From: Nitrobacter vulgaris
Lineage (GTDB): Bacteria; Pseudomonadota; Alphaproteobacteria; Rhizobiales; Xanthobacteraceae
DNA: 64,000 nucleotides
Direction of reading: 5' to 3'
Assembly (NCBI RefSeq): GCF_002028545.1
Contig: NZ_MWPQ01000055.1
Location: forward strand, 101,664 to 165,663
A program made the position numbers and the translations under genes. This document shows positions 8,301-17,370 of the stretch, in pieces. The notes under the pieces are model-generated. The model was not told the DNA's origin. It was given only the letters and a program-made list of their open reading frames with translations, and did no database searches. The first letter of the stretch is position 1. Each line of letters opens with the position of its first letter.

Positions 8301-9392
8301 CTATGCCGACGTGGCGAGCTTCGGCGTGCTGGTGATGGTCCTGATCGTGCGCGCGCTCTGAGCAGCGCGTTCCGGCCCCGAGCTATCCACGTTTACGGAA
8401 TACGCCGGAAGCTCATCCACCAGCGCAATCGCCTCCCGCAGAATATCGACACCGGCATCGGCCTTCACAGCGTTCTCGGCAAGATAGCGTCGAAACGCTC
8501 GCCCCCCTGGCACGCCATGAAACGCGCCGACAAGATGCCGGGTGATGGAATGCAACCGCGCGCCGCCTGCCAGTTGATCTTCGATGTAGGGTATCATGGC
8601 CTCCAGCGCACGCTTCATCGTCGCGTACAGAGCTGCCTCGCCGAAGAGCTCGGTATCGACTTTCAGCAGAAGCCGCGGCTCGTGATAGGCGGCGCGACCC
8701 AGCATGACGCCATCGGCATGCGCCAGATGTTGTTTCGCTTCCGAGATCCCGCCGATGCCACCGTTGACAATGATAGGCAGGTCGGGAAGCGAGGCCTTCA
8801 ACCGGTAAACCCTGTCATAATCGAGCGGCGGGATATCACGGTTTTCCTTCGGAGATAATCCCTGGAGCCAGGCTTTCCGCGCGTGGACGATCAGCGCATC
8901 GACGCCGGCGTCGTTGACCTTGCGCGCGAATGTGTCAAGGCCTGTTTCCGGATCCTGGTTGTCGATTCCGATTCTGCACTTCACGGTGACCGGAATAGAC
9001 ACTGCGCGTTTCATGGCGTTGACAGTCTCGGCAACGACGTCCGGCTCAGCCATCAAACAAGCCCCGAACCGGCCGTCCTTCACCCGGTCTGACGGGCAGC
9101 CGACATTCAGATTGATTTCGTCGTAACCGAAATCCTCGCCGATCTTTGCTGAAGTAGTGAGATCAACCGGATTCGATCCGCCAAGCTGGAGCGCGACCGG
9201 GTGTTCGACGTCGCTGAACCCAAGCAACCGATCGCGCGCGCCATGAATCACCGCGCCGGTCGTGAGCATTTCGGTATAGAGCCGCGCCTTGCGCGCGAGC
9301 AGGCGATGGAACACGCGGCAATGCCGATCGGTCCACTCCATCATCGGGGCGACACTAAATATGGATTCGTATCTTTTTGCGGGTTTTTTCAT
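8301..9392 (-). CDS. dusA: tRNA-dihydrouridine(20/20a) synthase DusA
   Basis: 363 residues from the ATG at 9392 (MKKPAKRYESIFSVAPMMEW); an upstream ATG at 9446 adds 18 residues rich in basic and aromatic residues that do not look native. Dus motifs: APMMEWTDRHCRVFHR, VALQLGGSNP, YDEINLNVGCPSDRV (the active Cys of NVGCPS), VTVKCRIGID, IVHARKAWLQGLSP, IIVNGGIG and the flavin-binding VMLGRAAY. It reduces U20/20a in tRNA with FMN. The 5' end of dusA is a known insertion site for prophages and islands; integrase remains lie immediately upstream (9450-9600). Confidence 0.96.
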   Translation of the reverse strand: MKKPAKRYESIFSVAPMMEWTDRHCRVFHRLLARKARLYTEMLTTGAVIHGARDRLLGFSDVEHPVALQLGGSNPVDLTTSAKIGEDFGYDEINLNVGCPSDRVKDGRFGACLMAEPDVVAETVNAMKRAVSIPVTVKCRIGIDNQDPETGLDTFARKVNDAGVDALIVHARKAWLQGLSPKENRDIPPLDYDRVYRLKASLPDLPIIVNGGIGGISEAKQHLAHADGVMLGRAAYHEPRLLLKVDTELFGEAALYATMKRALEAMIPYIEDQLAGGARLHSITRHLVGAFHGVPGGRAFRRYLAENAVKADAGVDILREAIALVDELPAYSVNVDSSGPERAAQSARTIRTITSTPKLATSA

Positions 9393-9449
9393 TCTAACCA
9401 ATATCTTACAGGCGCGGATGAAGAAGCGCTGTGGACTTGAACGCATTCC

Positions 9450-9600
9450 ACGCTGGGCGATGCAATCGACAAGTACATCGCCATGTCGCGGAAGGAAATC
9501 GGTAAAACGAAAACTCAGGTGCTGCGGTCGATCAGACCTGCCGCATTGCGAACATGGATTGCACCGACATCATCACAACATCCCTACGGATGTTGTATCG
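9450..9600 (+). pseudogene. Remnant of a phage-type tyrosine integrase, N-terminal (core-binding) part
   Basis: Plus-strand frame from 9450 reads TLGDAIDKYIAMSRKEIGKT followed by KTQVLRSI, which resembles the SAM-like core-binding domain of short integrases (x-LGDAIDRY-x, then GRTKAQVLRTI). After about 9533 the match continues in another frame as ANMDCTDIITTS, resembling the D-C-x-D-I segment that follows in the same domain. So there is at least one frameshift, and nothing of the catalytic domain is recognisable. It lies 58 bases outside the dusA start, the position expected of a dusA-associated integrase. Recognition is by eye over about 45 residues. Confidence 0.55.
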
Positions 9601-10182
9601 CGGGGCCATCGTGACACTGACAGGTCGCCGCAGACATCGCCTTGAAGTATGCAGCGCCGCGCAGTTGCGCGGCCGTCATCACGAACCATCGCCGCCAAGA
9701 TGACGGATCGTCGCATGGATTCTCTGGTGATCTTTCGAATATGATCGGAGAGCCGGGAGGCGTCCGGCTAGGGGCTGCCGGTCCATCCCCCCAGTGTTGG
9801 TACCGGGCCGGCAGTCCCGATCAGGCAGGTTCTCTCTCTCAGAGCAACGATCCAACAGGCGCCAAACGCCATCTGAACGACGAAGGCGGCAAAACGAGCG
9901 CTCACCGCCACAACGTTCCCGGCACAGGTTTTCTATTTCTTCGTCGGCTTGCGCTGAACAGGAGGAAGCGCATAGTTCGCGACTAGGAGCATTGTGTTTG
10001 AAACGCTAAAGAGATTCCAGATCCAGATGGAACGAGCACTTAACCAAATCGTTGCACAACTCTGCTACATAGAAAGGATACTCGGGTAATATTTCGTGAG
10101 TCATTCATCGACTTCATCGCTATTGTTCTGCCACGTTTGCCTTTTGAAGTAACAATCGAGTCGACCCAAAAGGAAGAATGCT
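9601..10182. other. Gene-poor region after the integrase remnant
   Basis: About 580 bases. The plus-strand open frames (9642-9986 and neighbours) show no ribosome site, no family resemblance and low-complexity arginine/serine content typical of off-frame translation. I see nothing that can be supported. Confidence 0.4.
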
Positions 10183-10422
10183 ATGCGGAACTCAGATATC
10201 GTTTGGAACTCAGAGATCGTTGAAGATCAAACGAAGCTATTTCTGAGCAAGTTGCAGAGCTTCGAGAAGTTCTCGGACCACGAAGTTTCATTCGGTGTGA
10301 TGTGCGCCGTTGAAGATTGGTTGACCACTTTGCAAGGTGTGGAACGTAGCCACGCGGTGGAATGCCTGCACGAACTTGCCGAACGCATCCATAGCCCGAG
10401 TCAGTCATCTGAGATCGGATGA
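10183..10422 (+). CDS. Small hypothetical protein (79 aa)
   Basis: 79 residues starting MRNSDIVWNSEIVEDQTKLF with AAAGGAAG seven or eight bases upstream. The protein is helical-looking, with FLSKLQSFEKFSDHEVSFGV in the middle and a charged end. Acidic-neutral composition and a good ribosome site argue for a real gene, but I do not recognise a family. It stands alone in the presumed decayed island between dusA and metE. Lower GC than its surroundings (many AAA, GAA, TTT codons) fits acquired DNA. Confidence 0.5.
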   Translation: MRNSDIVWNSEIVEDQTKLFLSKLQSFEKFSDHEVSFGVMCAVEDWLTTLQGVERSHAVECLHELAERIHSPSQSSEIG

Positions 10423-10865
10423 AGCGGACCGCGAACATGTTCGCGGGTTGCCAGCACGGACGAACCAGGGCACCAAAGAGTGAATGGGTTAACTGCCGTA
10501 TCGGCCCCACCGTGTTCACGGGAATCGCCCTTCAACGAAGTTGGGACGCTTGCAAGCAGATTACGTTGTGAGGCACTGCGATATAGGTAGGGTGATTCAC
10601 GGCGTCTATCCTGATAGCACGCGAACGCGAGCAGAGCAGCACGTCGCGCGCCGTTTAAAGTGCCGATGATCCCTTGGCGGTTCACCATACTTTTAGCAAG
10701 ACCGCACTCGCGAACTCACCGCTGTCAGCGTCGTCGGTACTGCTTCCACTGCATCGATATGCCCCTTAGCTCACGCCATTGCTCGGCATCTCGTCTCGTA
10801 GCATTTGCGCCGGCGCAATCGACCGCTTCGCGCGAAATGGCGCACTTTCGAATTTGTCCCGAGAC
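10423..10865. other. Non-coding stretch between two small hypothetical genes
   Basis: About 440 bases between a plus-strand and a minus-strand small gene (convergent). Open frames here have no ribosome sites or recognisable content. No structured element seen. Confidence 0.35.
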
Positions 10866-11135
10866 TTATTTGTACACGGGAACTTCTCCCTTGATCGCCT
10901 CTTCCATGTGCGCGACCGCTTCGCGCCAATACGATACAACAGCGCTCCAATCCACATCCCTGCGAAGTTCTGCAAAATCCTTCTCGTCATAGGTCACGTA
11001 TTTATCGACGATTTCGCGAAGTCTGTTACGGCTAATGGACGTTCCACCGCCGTTTGCGTAGGCATGCAGGTCATGAATTGCAGCGAGTATGTCGTCAGTG
11101 AGCAATGCGGCTGCGAAAACCATTTCAAAGTCCAT
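10866..11135 (-). CDS. Small hypothetical protein (89 aa)
   Basis: 89 residues, MDFEMVFAAALLTDDILAAI then HDLHAYANGGGTSISRNRLR, a helix-rich acidic protein ending IKGEVPVYK. GGAG lies about ten bases before the ATG. The amino-acid make-up (balanced Asp, Glu, Arg, hydrophobic heptads) suggests a true protein, but no family is recognised. Neighbours give no functional clue; it lies in the gene-poor region between dusA and the autotransporter gene. Confidence 0.5.
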   Translation of the reverse strand: MDFEMVFAAALLTDDILAAIHDLHAYANGGGTSISRNRLREIVDKYVTYDEKDFAELRRDVDWSAVVSYWREAVAHMEEAIKGEVPVYK

Positions 11136-11438
11136 TTCTCAATCTCCACGGGAAAATGCCAACGAATGACGCTACCAAAAATTCACGAGCTGCAATATTT
11201 GTATCAGAACCTAAGTTTTTCATGCAATTGGCAGGCGAGCACAAGGCGACGGATCGTGGCGCGTCTGTGGACTCGCACCGCCAGACACGATTCAGTTTTT
11301 GGGACCGTTTCGACGGGCGGTGGCTCGCAGCGAAAGTCTATCTATCAAGAATCGGCCGAAGGCTTGCCGGCGCTTCGTGGGCCGATTGATATAGATCGGT
11401 TTGGACGACGCCTGATGAAGAGATAAGTTAGTTTGTGA
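11136..11438. other. Intergenic, nothing recognised
   Basis: About 300 bases between the 89-aa gene and the pseudogene at 11439. The overlapping open frames (10779-11426, 11105-11389) are not protein-like. Confidence 0.35.
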
Positions 11439-11833
11439 ATGAGCGAACGATTACGCCAGTGTCGTGATTTTCTTGTAGGCATGATTGCTCGCATCGCAAT
11501 GGGGATCCAGCAGAACTTCGTCCTTGCGCCGGCTCATGCCCACCTCAACCTAGTCGGCGGCGTCCTGCTGTTTCTGTTCGGCCTCTGCTACAGGATGATC
11601 CGGCCGCAGACAGAACAACGCTGGCCCGGATTCAGGGCTGGCTTCACATTTTCGGCGGCATTCTGCTTCCAGCCGGAATAGCCCTCGTGATTGTGGGGGG
11701 CACAGCCTATCAAGCGGCGCCCATCGTTGGTTCGCTTATCATGGTTGCCTGATCGATCATCGTTCCCATGAGCCGATTGCTTCTGGCCACCCTGGCCTTG
11801 GCGCGATCGAAAGCCGAGTTCGAGGGTGTTTAG
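11439..11833 (+). pseudogene. Small membrane protein, broken by a frameshift and a nonsense codon
   Basis: The first frame gives IARIAMGIQQNFVLAPAHAH then LNLVGGVLLFLFGLCYRMI up to about 11614. From 11615 the homology continues in another frame as TTLARIQGWLHIFGGILLPA, GIALVIVGGTAYQAA, GSLIMVA, then TGA at 11750, and the same frame carries on SIIVPMSRLLLATLALARSK to a TAG at 11831-11833. This is the layout of a conserved alphaproteobacterial membrane protein of about 120-130 residues (APAHAHLNLVGG-x-FGL-x-Y, then a helix pair), here with one base lost near 11612 and a stop at 11750. A sequencing error could explain one lesion, hardly both. Confidence 0.75.
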
Positions 11834-11876
11834 AAAGCGCCCCCCTCTTCAGATACGGCTTCTGAAACGATGCCGC

Positions 11877-13526
11877 TTACCAAGAGTACCTTAGCACCGC
11901 TTTTCCGGCATAACTCTCGACCGTGTTGGCGAACTCGCCTTCAAAGGTGCCGGCGACCGCGAAGCCGTTGGCCCAGCTCATTTCAGCGGCAGCCGTTACC
12001 AGTGCAACGTTGGCGGGTTGCGCCGCGCCGTTGACGACAAACGACGCGCCGGGCAGCGACTGGAACGTCGCTGAGATCGAGGGATTGGTGCCGAAATTAT
12101 GAGCCCAGGCCGCGCGGCCACGCAATGTGAAGATAGCATCGGTGAGCGCGAACAGATTGCCGCCGCCGCCCTGCTCGGCATAGGCCGGCAGATCGTAGCT
12201 GGTGAACTGCCCCGCGGCATAGGGCGTGATGCCCGCCAATGGGGTGGCAATGCGGTAGCCGCCTTCGAGGCGCCCTGAGAAAGCATTGGCGTTAAAATTC
12301 GCACGCAGCCGCTCGATGCCATTCGCCATCACGATGCGATCCGTGGTGACGTTCTGCCAACCATAGGCCAGCGCGCCGCTGAAATAGGCATTTCCGATAC
12401 GGTGACGCGCATCGACACCGACCTGGAATAGATCGGAGCGCCCCGTGCCGAACCCGTTGTCGACGCGGAATTGGGTTCCGCCGCCGGCCATTGCAAAGCC
12501 AAACATCGTATCCGGCGATACTCGGTAATCGGCGCCGACGACGCCACCATAAACACTGCTGGTCGCGGTGTTAGAGCCGACAACGCTGTTGCCGTCGGTG
12601 GTCTGCGAACCTCCAAAGCCCGCCGCCCAAACGCTCCAGCGTTGACCGAAGGTCGGCGCCAACGGAGGCGCCTTGCGGTAAATCGCGGCATAGGCATCGC
12701 GCTCCGAAGCGCTGCGCGTCTTCCCGTTGGCGGCATAGCCGAGTGCGGTGGTATCGTCCGCATAGGCCGTCGGAATGAATGATGCGCCATCGCCGCCACG
12801 TCCGGCCATGAACGGGTCGGTCATCACGCCCATGAACAGGTTCATCGCGTTGAATGTCGCCTGCTGAGTGCCGGTACCCAGTTCGCCGGAAACCTGCGTC
12901 AACCCCTGCGGCGACAGCGCGCCGAACGCCAACGGAGTCTCGCCGGTGCTGTTGAAGAAGTTGGTCAGCGTGGTCGCAACCGCTTGTTGATTGCGATTGA
13001 GACCGCTGGGCAGGACAAAATCCAAAGTCAGATCGAGATAGGCATTGTTGCCGTCATGAGCCAGCGAGCTCTTGAAGTTGGTCGGCAGGTTGGTGTTCAC
13101 CGGGCCTGAAAACGTGCCGCTGACGCCGCCATCGGCGGTGAGAATGGTGTAGCGTTTCGCGACGTATGCGCCGGGAGCGAACTGCGCCGCCACGGTCGCT
13201 CCACCCAGCGTCGCCGAACCGGTCACATGAGTGAAGTCTGACGCGGTTGGCGACACTTCGACCATGTAGGTCGACGCCGCAGTCAGCACGAGATTACCAG
13301 CTACCGTCAGCGTGCCGATCGAATTGCCCGGCGACAGCGTGCCGCCATTGATTGTGGTGTTGCCGACGATGCCGTTGCCGCCCAGCGTGCCGCCTGCATT
13401 CACCGTCGTCAGCGACGACGATACGATCGAACCGTTCACCGAGAGTGTGCCGGCGTTCACTGTCGTCGTGCCGGTATAGGTGTTACTCCCCGACAGGGTT
13501 AGCGTATCGGCGTTGTTTTGGATCAA
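11877..13526 (-). CDS. Autotransporter beta-barrel protein, 5'-truncated (no signal peptide)
   Basis: 549 residues in the frame as listed from a TTG at 13526; the frame is open back to a TGA at 13611. Residues 10-70 carry passenger-associated repeats (TLSGSNTYTGTTTVNAGTLS, GGTLGGNGIVGNTTINGGTL, SPGNSIGTLTVAGNL), then a linker and from about residue 290 a complete autotransporter barrel (WSVWAAGFGG, YGGVVGADYRVSPDTMFGFA, ending AGKAVLRYSW with the terminal aromatic typical of outer-membrane proteins). Family members are usually 900 residues or more with a signal peptide and long passenger. None is present upstream, so the gene has lost its 5' part and is probably not exported. Confidence 0.8.
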   Translation of the reverse strand: MIQNNADTLTLSGSNTYTGTTTVNAGTLSVNGSIVSSSLTTVNAGGTLGGNGIVGNTTINGGTLSPGNSIGTLTVAGNLVLTAASTYMVEVSPTASDFTHVTGSATLGGATVAAQFAPGAYVAKRYTILTADGGVSGTFSGPVNTNLPTNFKSSLAHDGNNAYLDLTLDFVLPSGLNRNQQAVATTLTNFFNSTGETPLAFGALSPQGLTQVSGELGTGTQQATFNAMNLFMGVMTDPFMAGRGGDGASFIPTAYADDTTALGYAANGKTRSASERDAYAAIYRKAPPLAPTFGQRWSVWAAGFGGSQTTDGNSVVGSNTATSSVYGGVVGADYRVSPDTMFGFAMAGGGTQFRVDNGFGTGRSDLFQVGVDARHRIGNAYFSGALAYGWQNVTTDRIVMANGIERLRANFNANAFSGRLEGGYRIATPLAGITPYAAGQFTSYDLPAYAEQGGGGNLFALTDAIFTLRGRAAWAHNFGTNPSISATFQSLPGASFVVNGAAQPANVALVTAAAEMSWANGFAVAGTFEGEFANTVESYAGKAVLRYSW

Positions 13527-13688
13527 TCCGCCATTACTCGTGATAGCATTCGCGACCGTTGTGCCTGCATTGTCTTGTGCATTCAGATCGTCAGGTCTCG
13601 CCGAGTACGCTCAATTCTTCGTCTTCATACGAGGTTTCCCGCATTTTCGATCGCTCACTGCACACGGAGCGCACACGTCGTAACCGCC

Positions 13689-13720
13689 GGGAGAGAGACG
13701 GCCGGGCACATCTCTCTCCC
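13689..13720 (-). terminator. Hairpin with perfect 10-bp arms downstream of metE
   Basis: Arms GGGAGAGAGA (13689-13698) and TCTCTCTCCC (13711-13720) pair exactly around a 12-base loop. It lies 45 bases beyond the metE stop, between metE and the truncated autotransporter. No U tract follows, so the terminator role is inferred from position. Confidence 0.5.
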
Positions 13721-13764
13721 TATATATGCGCGTTCGGCGCAGCCGATCGTCCGCGGCCCGCGCG

Positions 13765-16101
13765 TTAACGCATCAGCCTCGCCGCCTCCACCATGTTGAC
13801 AAGCGCCGGCCTGACCTCTTCCCACTTGCGGGTCTTCAACCCGCAATCCGGATTGATCCAGATCTGCCTGTCGGAAAGGCGCTGGCGTGCAAGTTTGAGC
13901 AGGCCGGTCATCTCATCAACCGCAGGCACCCGCGGTGAGTGAATGTCGTAGACGCCGGGACCGATCTCGTTCGGGTATTTGTAGGTCTTGAAGGCGTCGA
14001 GCAGCTCCATCTTGGAGCGCGACGTCTCGATCGAGATGACATCAGCATCCATCGCCGCGATCGCGTCGATGATGTCGTTGAACTCCGAGTAGCACATGTG
14101 CGTGTGAACCTGCGTTGCGTCGGCGACGCCGCTCGCACACAGACGGAAACATTCGACAGCCCAGTCGAGATATATCTTCCATTCGGACCGGCGCAGCGGC
14201 AGCCCTTCGCGCAGCGCGGCCTCGTCGATCTGGATCATCGACGCTCCGGCTGCCTCCAGGTCCGCGACCTCGTCGCGGATAGCAAGTGCAATCTGCCGGC
14301 AGGCGAGACGACGCGGCACGTCATCGCGTACGAACGACCAGTTGAGAATAGTGACGGGACCGGTGAGCATGCCCTTCATCGGCTTCGGCGTCAGGGATTG
14401 CGCGTATTTCCACCAGCCGACGGTCATCGGTTTGGGCCGGGACACGTCGCCGAACAGGATCGGCGGACGAACGCAGCGCGAGCCGTAGCTCTGCACCCAG
14501 CCATACCTGGTGAAAGCGAATCCGGACAGCTGCTCGCCGAAATACTGCACCATGTCGTTGCGTTCGAACTCGCCGTGCACGAGCACGTCGAGGCCGATGT
14601 CTTCCTGCCAGCGGATGGTTCGTGCCGTCTCCTCCCGCAGGAACGTCTCGTAGTCGGCGTCGCTCAATGCCCCCTTGGCGTGCGCCGAACGCGCCTTTCG
14701 AACCTCGGCGGTCTGCGGGAACGAACCGATCGTGGTGGTCGGGAACGACGGCAGGCCGAAGCGTTCGCGCTGCAATTTCGCGCGATCTGCAAACACGCGC
14801 TTGCGCCGTGCCATGTCCGAGGTGACGGCTGCGATCCGCGCCGCAACTTTCGCGTCGTGAACCTTCGGCGACATTTTGCGGGCCATCGCGGCCTTCGCGG
14901 ATGCATCCACCGCATCGGCAACCGACGCGCGGCCGCTGGCCAGGGCTTCACCCAGCGTCGCCAGTTCAGCCATCTTTTGCACCGAAAACGCGAGCCAGCT
15001 CTTCAACTCGGCATCGAGATCGGCTTCCAGCGCCACGTCGATCGGCACATGCAGGAGCGAGCAGGACGGCGCGATCTGCACGCAATCGATGCCACGTTTG
15101 GCGACCATGAATTCCAGACGATCGAGCAATACGGGGAGATTAGCGCGCCAGATATTGCGGCCGTCGATCACGCCGAGGGACAAGACCAGATCCTGCCTCG
15201 CCTTTGCCACCACAATGTCGAGTTGTTCCGGAGCGCGAACGAGGTCGAGGTGGAGGCCCGCGACCGGCAGCGACAACGCAGTATCGAGATTATCGCCCAG
15301 ACCGCCGAAATAGGTCGTCAGCATGATCTTCAGCTTCGGCAGCGCGCTCGCGAGCTGTTCGTATGTCACGCGCAACGCCTTGCGGGTCGCATCGTCGAGA
15401 TCGAGAACAAGACAGGGTTCGTCGAGTTGCACCCATGCGGCGCCCTCTGCGGCAAGGCGCTTGAGCAGATCGATATAGACCGGCAGCAGGCCGGAGAGCA
15501 GCGACAGCGGATCGAAATTCGCGTCCTTGCTCTTGCCGAGCTTCAGATAAGTGACGGGACCGAGCAGCACCGGCCTTGTCTGATAGCCGAGTGCCTTGGC
15601 CTCGCGATATTCGTCGACGGCCTTGAGCGACGAGAGTTCAAACCGTTGGCCGCTGGTGAATTCAGGGACCATGTAGTGGTAATTGGTGTCGAACCACTTG
15701 GTCATCTCCTGCGCCGGCGCACCATGCGCGTGACCGTCGCCATGATGACCATGCGTGCAGCTCGAATCGTGATCTTCGCCTTGCGCGCCCCGCGCCATCG
15801 CGAAGTAGGTTGCAAGCGGCACCGGCCCGCTTTTCCATCCGTAGATGTCCGGGATCGCGCCAACCATCACGCTGGTGTCGAGCACATGATCGTAGAGCGT
15901 GAAATCGTTCGACGGGATGACAGTGACGCCGAGCGACTTCTGTCGCGCCCAGTTCGCGGCCCGCAATCCGGCTGCCGCTTCAAGTAACGCGGATTCGTCG
16001 GACTTGCCCGACCAGTAGCTTTCAAGCGCGATCTTCAGTTCACGGCGCGGACCGATGCGCGGCGTGCCGAGCGTAGCAACAGGAAGAGAGGAAACTGACA
16101 C
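13765..16101 (-). CDS. metE: Cobalamin-independent methionine synthase MetE
   Basis: 778 residues, full length. It transfers the methyl group of 5-methyltetrahydropteroyltri-L-glutamate to homocysteine without B12. The N-terminal barrel has TWFDTNYHY-like KWFDTNYHYMVPEF and WVQLDEPCLVLDLDD; the catalytic C-terminal barrel has FPTTTIGSFPQTAEVRKARS, IQIDEAALREGLPLR, THMCYSEFNDII (zinc ligands His and Cys) and WINPDCGLKTR. Odd: residues 108-130 form an insertion rich in His and Cys (CTHGHHGDGHAHGA) before QEMTKWF. A cobalamin riboswitch lies in the 5' leader, consistent with shut-off when B12 is available and a MetH elsewhere. Confidence 0.97.
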   Translation of the reverse strand: MSVSSLPVATLGTPRIGPRRELKIALESYWSGKSDESALLEAAAGLRAANWARQKSLGVTVIPSNDFTLYDHVLDTSVMVGAIPDIYGWKSGPVPLATYFAMARGAQGEDHDSSCTHGHHGDGHAHGAPAQEMTKWFDTNYHYMVPEFTSGQRFELSSLKAVDEYREAKALGYQTRPVLLGPVTYLKLGKSKDANFDPLSLLSGLLPVYIDLLKRLAAEGAAWVQLDEPCLVLDLDDATRKALRVTYEQLASALPKLKIMLTTYFGGLGDNLDTALSLPVAGLHLDLVRAPEQLDIVVAKARQDLVLSLGVIDGRNIWRANLPVLLDRLEFMVAKRGIDCVQIAPSCSLLHVPIDVALEADLDAELKSWLAFSVQKMAELATLGEALASGRASVADAVDASAKAAMARKMSPKVHDAKVAARIAAVTSDMARRKRVFADRAKLQRERFGLPSFPTTTIGSFPQTAEVRKARSAHAKGALSDADYETFLREETARTIRWQEDIGLDVLVHGEFERNDMVQYFGEQLSGFAFTRYGWVQSYGSRCVRPPILFGDVSRPKPMTVGWWKYAQSLTPKPMKGMLTGPVTILNWSFVRDDVPRRLACRQIALAIRDEVADLEAAGASMIQIDEAALREGLPLRRSEWKIYLDWAVECFRLCASGVADATQVHTHMCYSEFNDIIDAIAAMDADVISIETSRSKMELLDAFKTYKYPNEIGPGVYDIHSPRVPAVDEMTGLLKLARQRLSDRQIWINPDCGLKTRKWEEVRPALVNMVEAARLMR

Positions 16102-16212
16102 GGCTTACCCCATATGTTGGGGGCTGGGCCTTAGCGACGCGGCATGGGATTCATGGGGTGCTCGCCATGAAAACCGCAAGCGCACCACCGGGACACCCCG
16201 CCCGAGGACGAC

Positions 16213-16395
16213 TATGTTGTCGGGGCAGGTCTCCTGGCTCGCGGGTCTCAGCTTTGGTCCGGCCTTCCCGGGATTGCTCCCAGTGACACTGATGGACCAC
16301 GGCTCACCGCTTACAGTTGCGGGGGCAGCGCCGGCATTACCCAGATCCATGGACGAAGACCCATGGACCAGAGCGCACCGGCTTCCCTCTTAGCT
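16213..16395 (-). ncRNA. Cobalamin riboswitch in the metE leader
   Basis: Read on the minus strand: AGAGGGAAGCCGGTGCG, an inserted hairpin (TCCATGG and CCATGGA arms around TCTTCG), ATGCCGGCGCTGCCCCCGC, the B12-box type AACTGTAAGCGGTGAGCC, then GTCACTGGGAGCAATCCCGG, GAAGGCCGG and finally GAGCCAGGAGACCTGCC. These are the conserved blocks of the cobalamin aptamer in order. The leader runs on about 110 bases to the metE ATG and includes GGCGGGGTGTCCC, likely part of the expression platform. Expected effect: B12 binding lowers metE expression. Confidence 0.95.
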
Positions 16396-16476
16396 CCGGG
16401 CTTGAATTGTCCCGGAGAACCTCGACGCCAACCCTATGGGCCACCGTCCACGGGCCGTCAACCGGCACCGCGCATC

Positions 16477-17145
16477 TTATGTCGGGTCCGAATCCTCGCC
16501 GTGCCGGTAGAATTGCGTCCCGATCACGATCGGCGGACGACCCTGATCCCGGCGGTGCTGATTGGTATCGCGCAGCGAATAGACGCAGCCGCAATACTCC
16601 TGTTGATAGAATTGCTCGCGCTTGCTGATATCGATCATTCGCTGCGAGCCGCCGCCCTTGCGCCAGTTGAAATCCCAATACGAGAGACCGTCATAACGTC
16701 CGGCCGCGCGATGGCCGCAGTCGTTGATCTGCGCCATGTTCTTCCAGCGGGAGATACCGAGCGACGAGGTCATCACCGGGAAACCATGCTCATGCGCATG
16801 GAGCGCGGTGCGCTCGAAGCGCATGTCGAAGCACATGGTGCAGCGCGCCCCGCGTTCAGGTTCCCACTCCATCCCCTTGGCACGGGCAAACCAATTGTCC
16901 TTATCGTAATCGGCATCGACGAACGGCACGCCGTGCTTCTCCGCGAAGCGGACGTTTTCGTCCTTGCGCAGCAGGTATTCCTTCAGGGGATGGATGTTCG
17001 GATTGTAAAAAAAGATCGTGTAATCGATCCCCGATGCGAGCATCGCTTCCATCACTTCGCCCGAGCAGGGCGCGCAACAGGAATGCAGCAACACCTTTTT
17101 TTGCCCGTTCGGGGGCGTCAGGTTCGGTCGGACGAATTCGGTCAC
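16477..17145 (-). CDS. queH: Epoxyqueuosine reductase QueH (cobalamin-independent)
   Basis: 222 residues from the GTG at 17145; a GTG at 17250 would add 35 residues of non-conserved look. QueH (formerly DUF208) markers: [18 protein letters not shown], then [72 protein letters not shown] and [10 protein letters not shown]. The paired Cys-Cys and the C-x-x-C sets hold an iron-sulfur cluster. It makes the last step of queuosine synthesis in tRNA, replacing the B12-dependent QueG. It sits between the two riboswitch-controlled loci, 80 bases upstream of the metE riboswitch on the same strand. Confidence 0.92.
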   Translation of the reverse strand: MTEFVRPNLTPPNGQKKVLLHSCCAPCSGEVMEAMLASGIDYTIFFYNPNIHPLKEYLLRKDENVRFAEKHGVPFVDADYDKDNWFARAKGMEWEPERGARCTMCFDMRFERTALHAHEHGFPVMTSSLGISRWKNMAQINDCGHRAAGRYDGLSYWDFNWRKGGGSQRMIDISKREQFYQQEYCGCVYSLRDTNQHRRDQGRPPIVIGTQFYRHGEDSDPT

Positions 17146-17370
17146 GGCGGACTCGGCGGTTGAGCGGCGAAACAAACGCCGCGGCAAATCTGCGCAGATA
17201 ATGGTCTGTATGATCGAAGCGTCAAGAGTTGGACAGAGCGATGGTTGCACAGCGTTTTTCGCCGAACTGTGAATTACGAGAATTGTGAAGCCGGAGTCGA
17301 AACGATCTGTTGACTCGGAATTTGGTGCGGCTACTAGATATGGTGGTCACGGTCTCTCGAGTCGCAACAC

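Noticed and set aside
13939..15987. 682-codon plus-strand open frame
   Set aside because: It is antisense to metE, rich in Arg/His/Gly without domain content, and arises from high GC third positions in the true frame.
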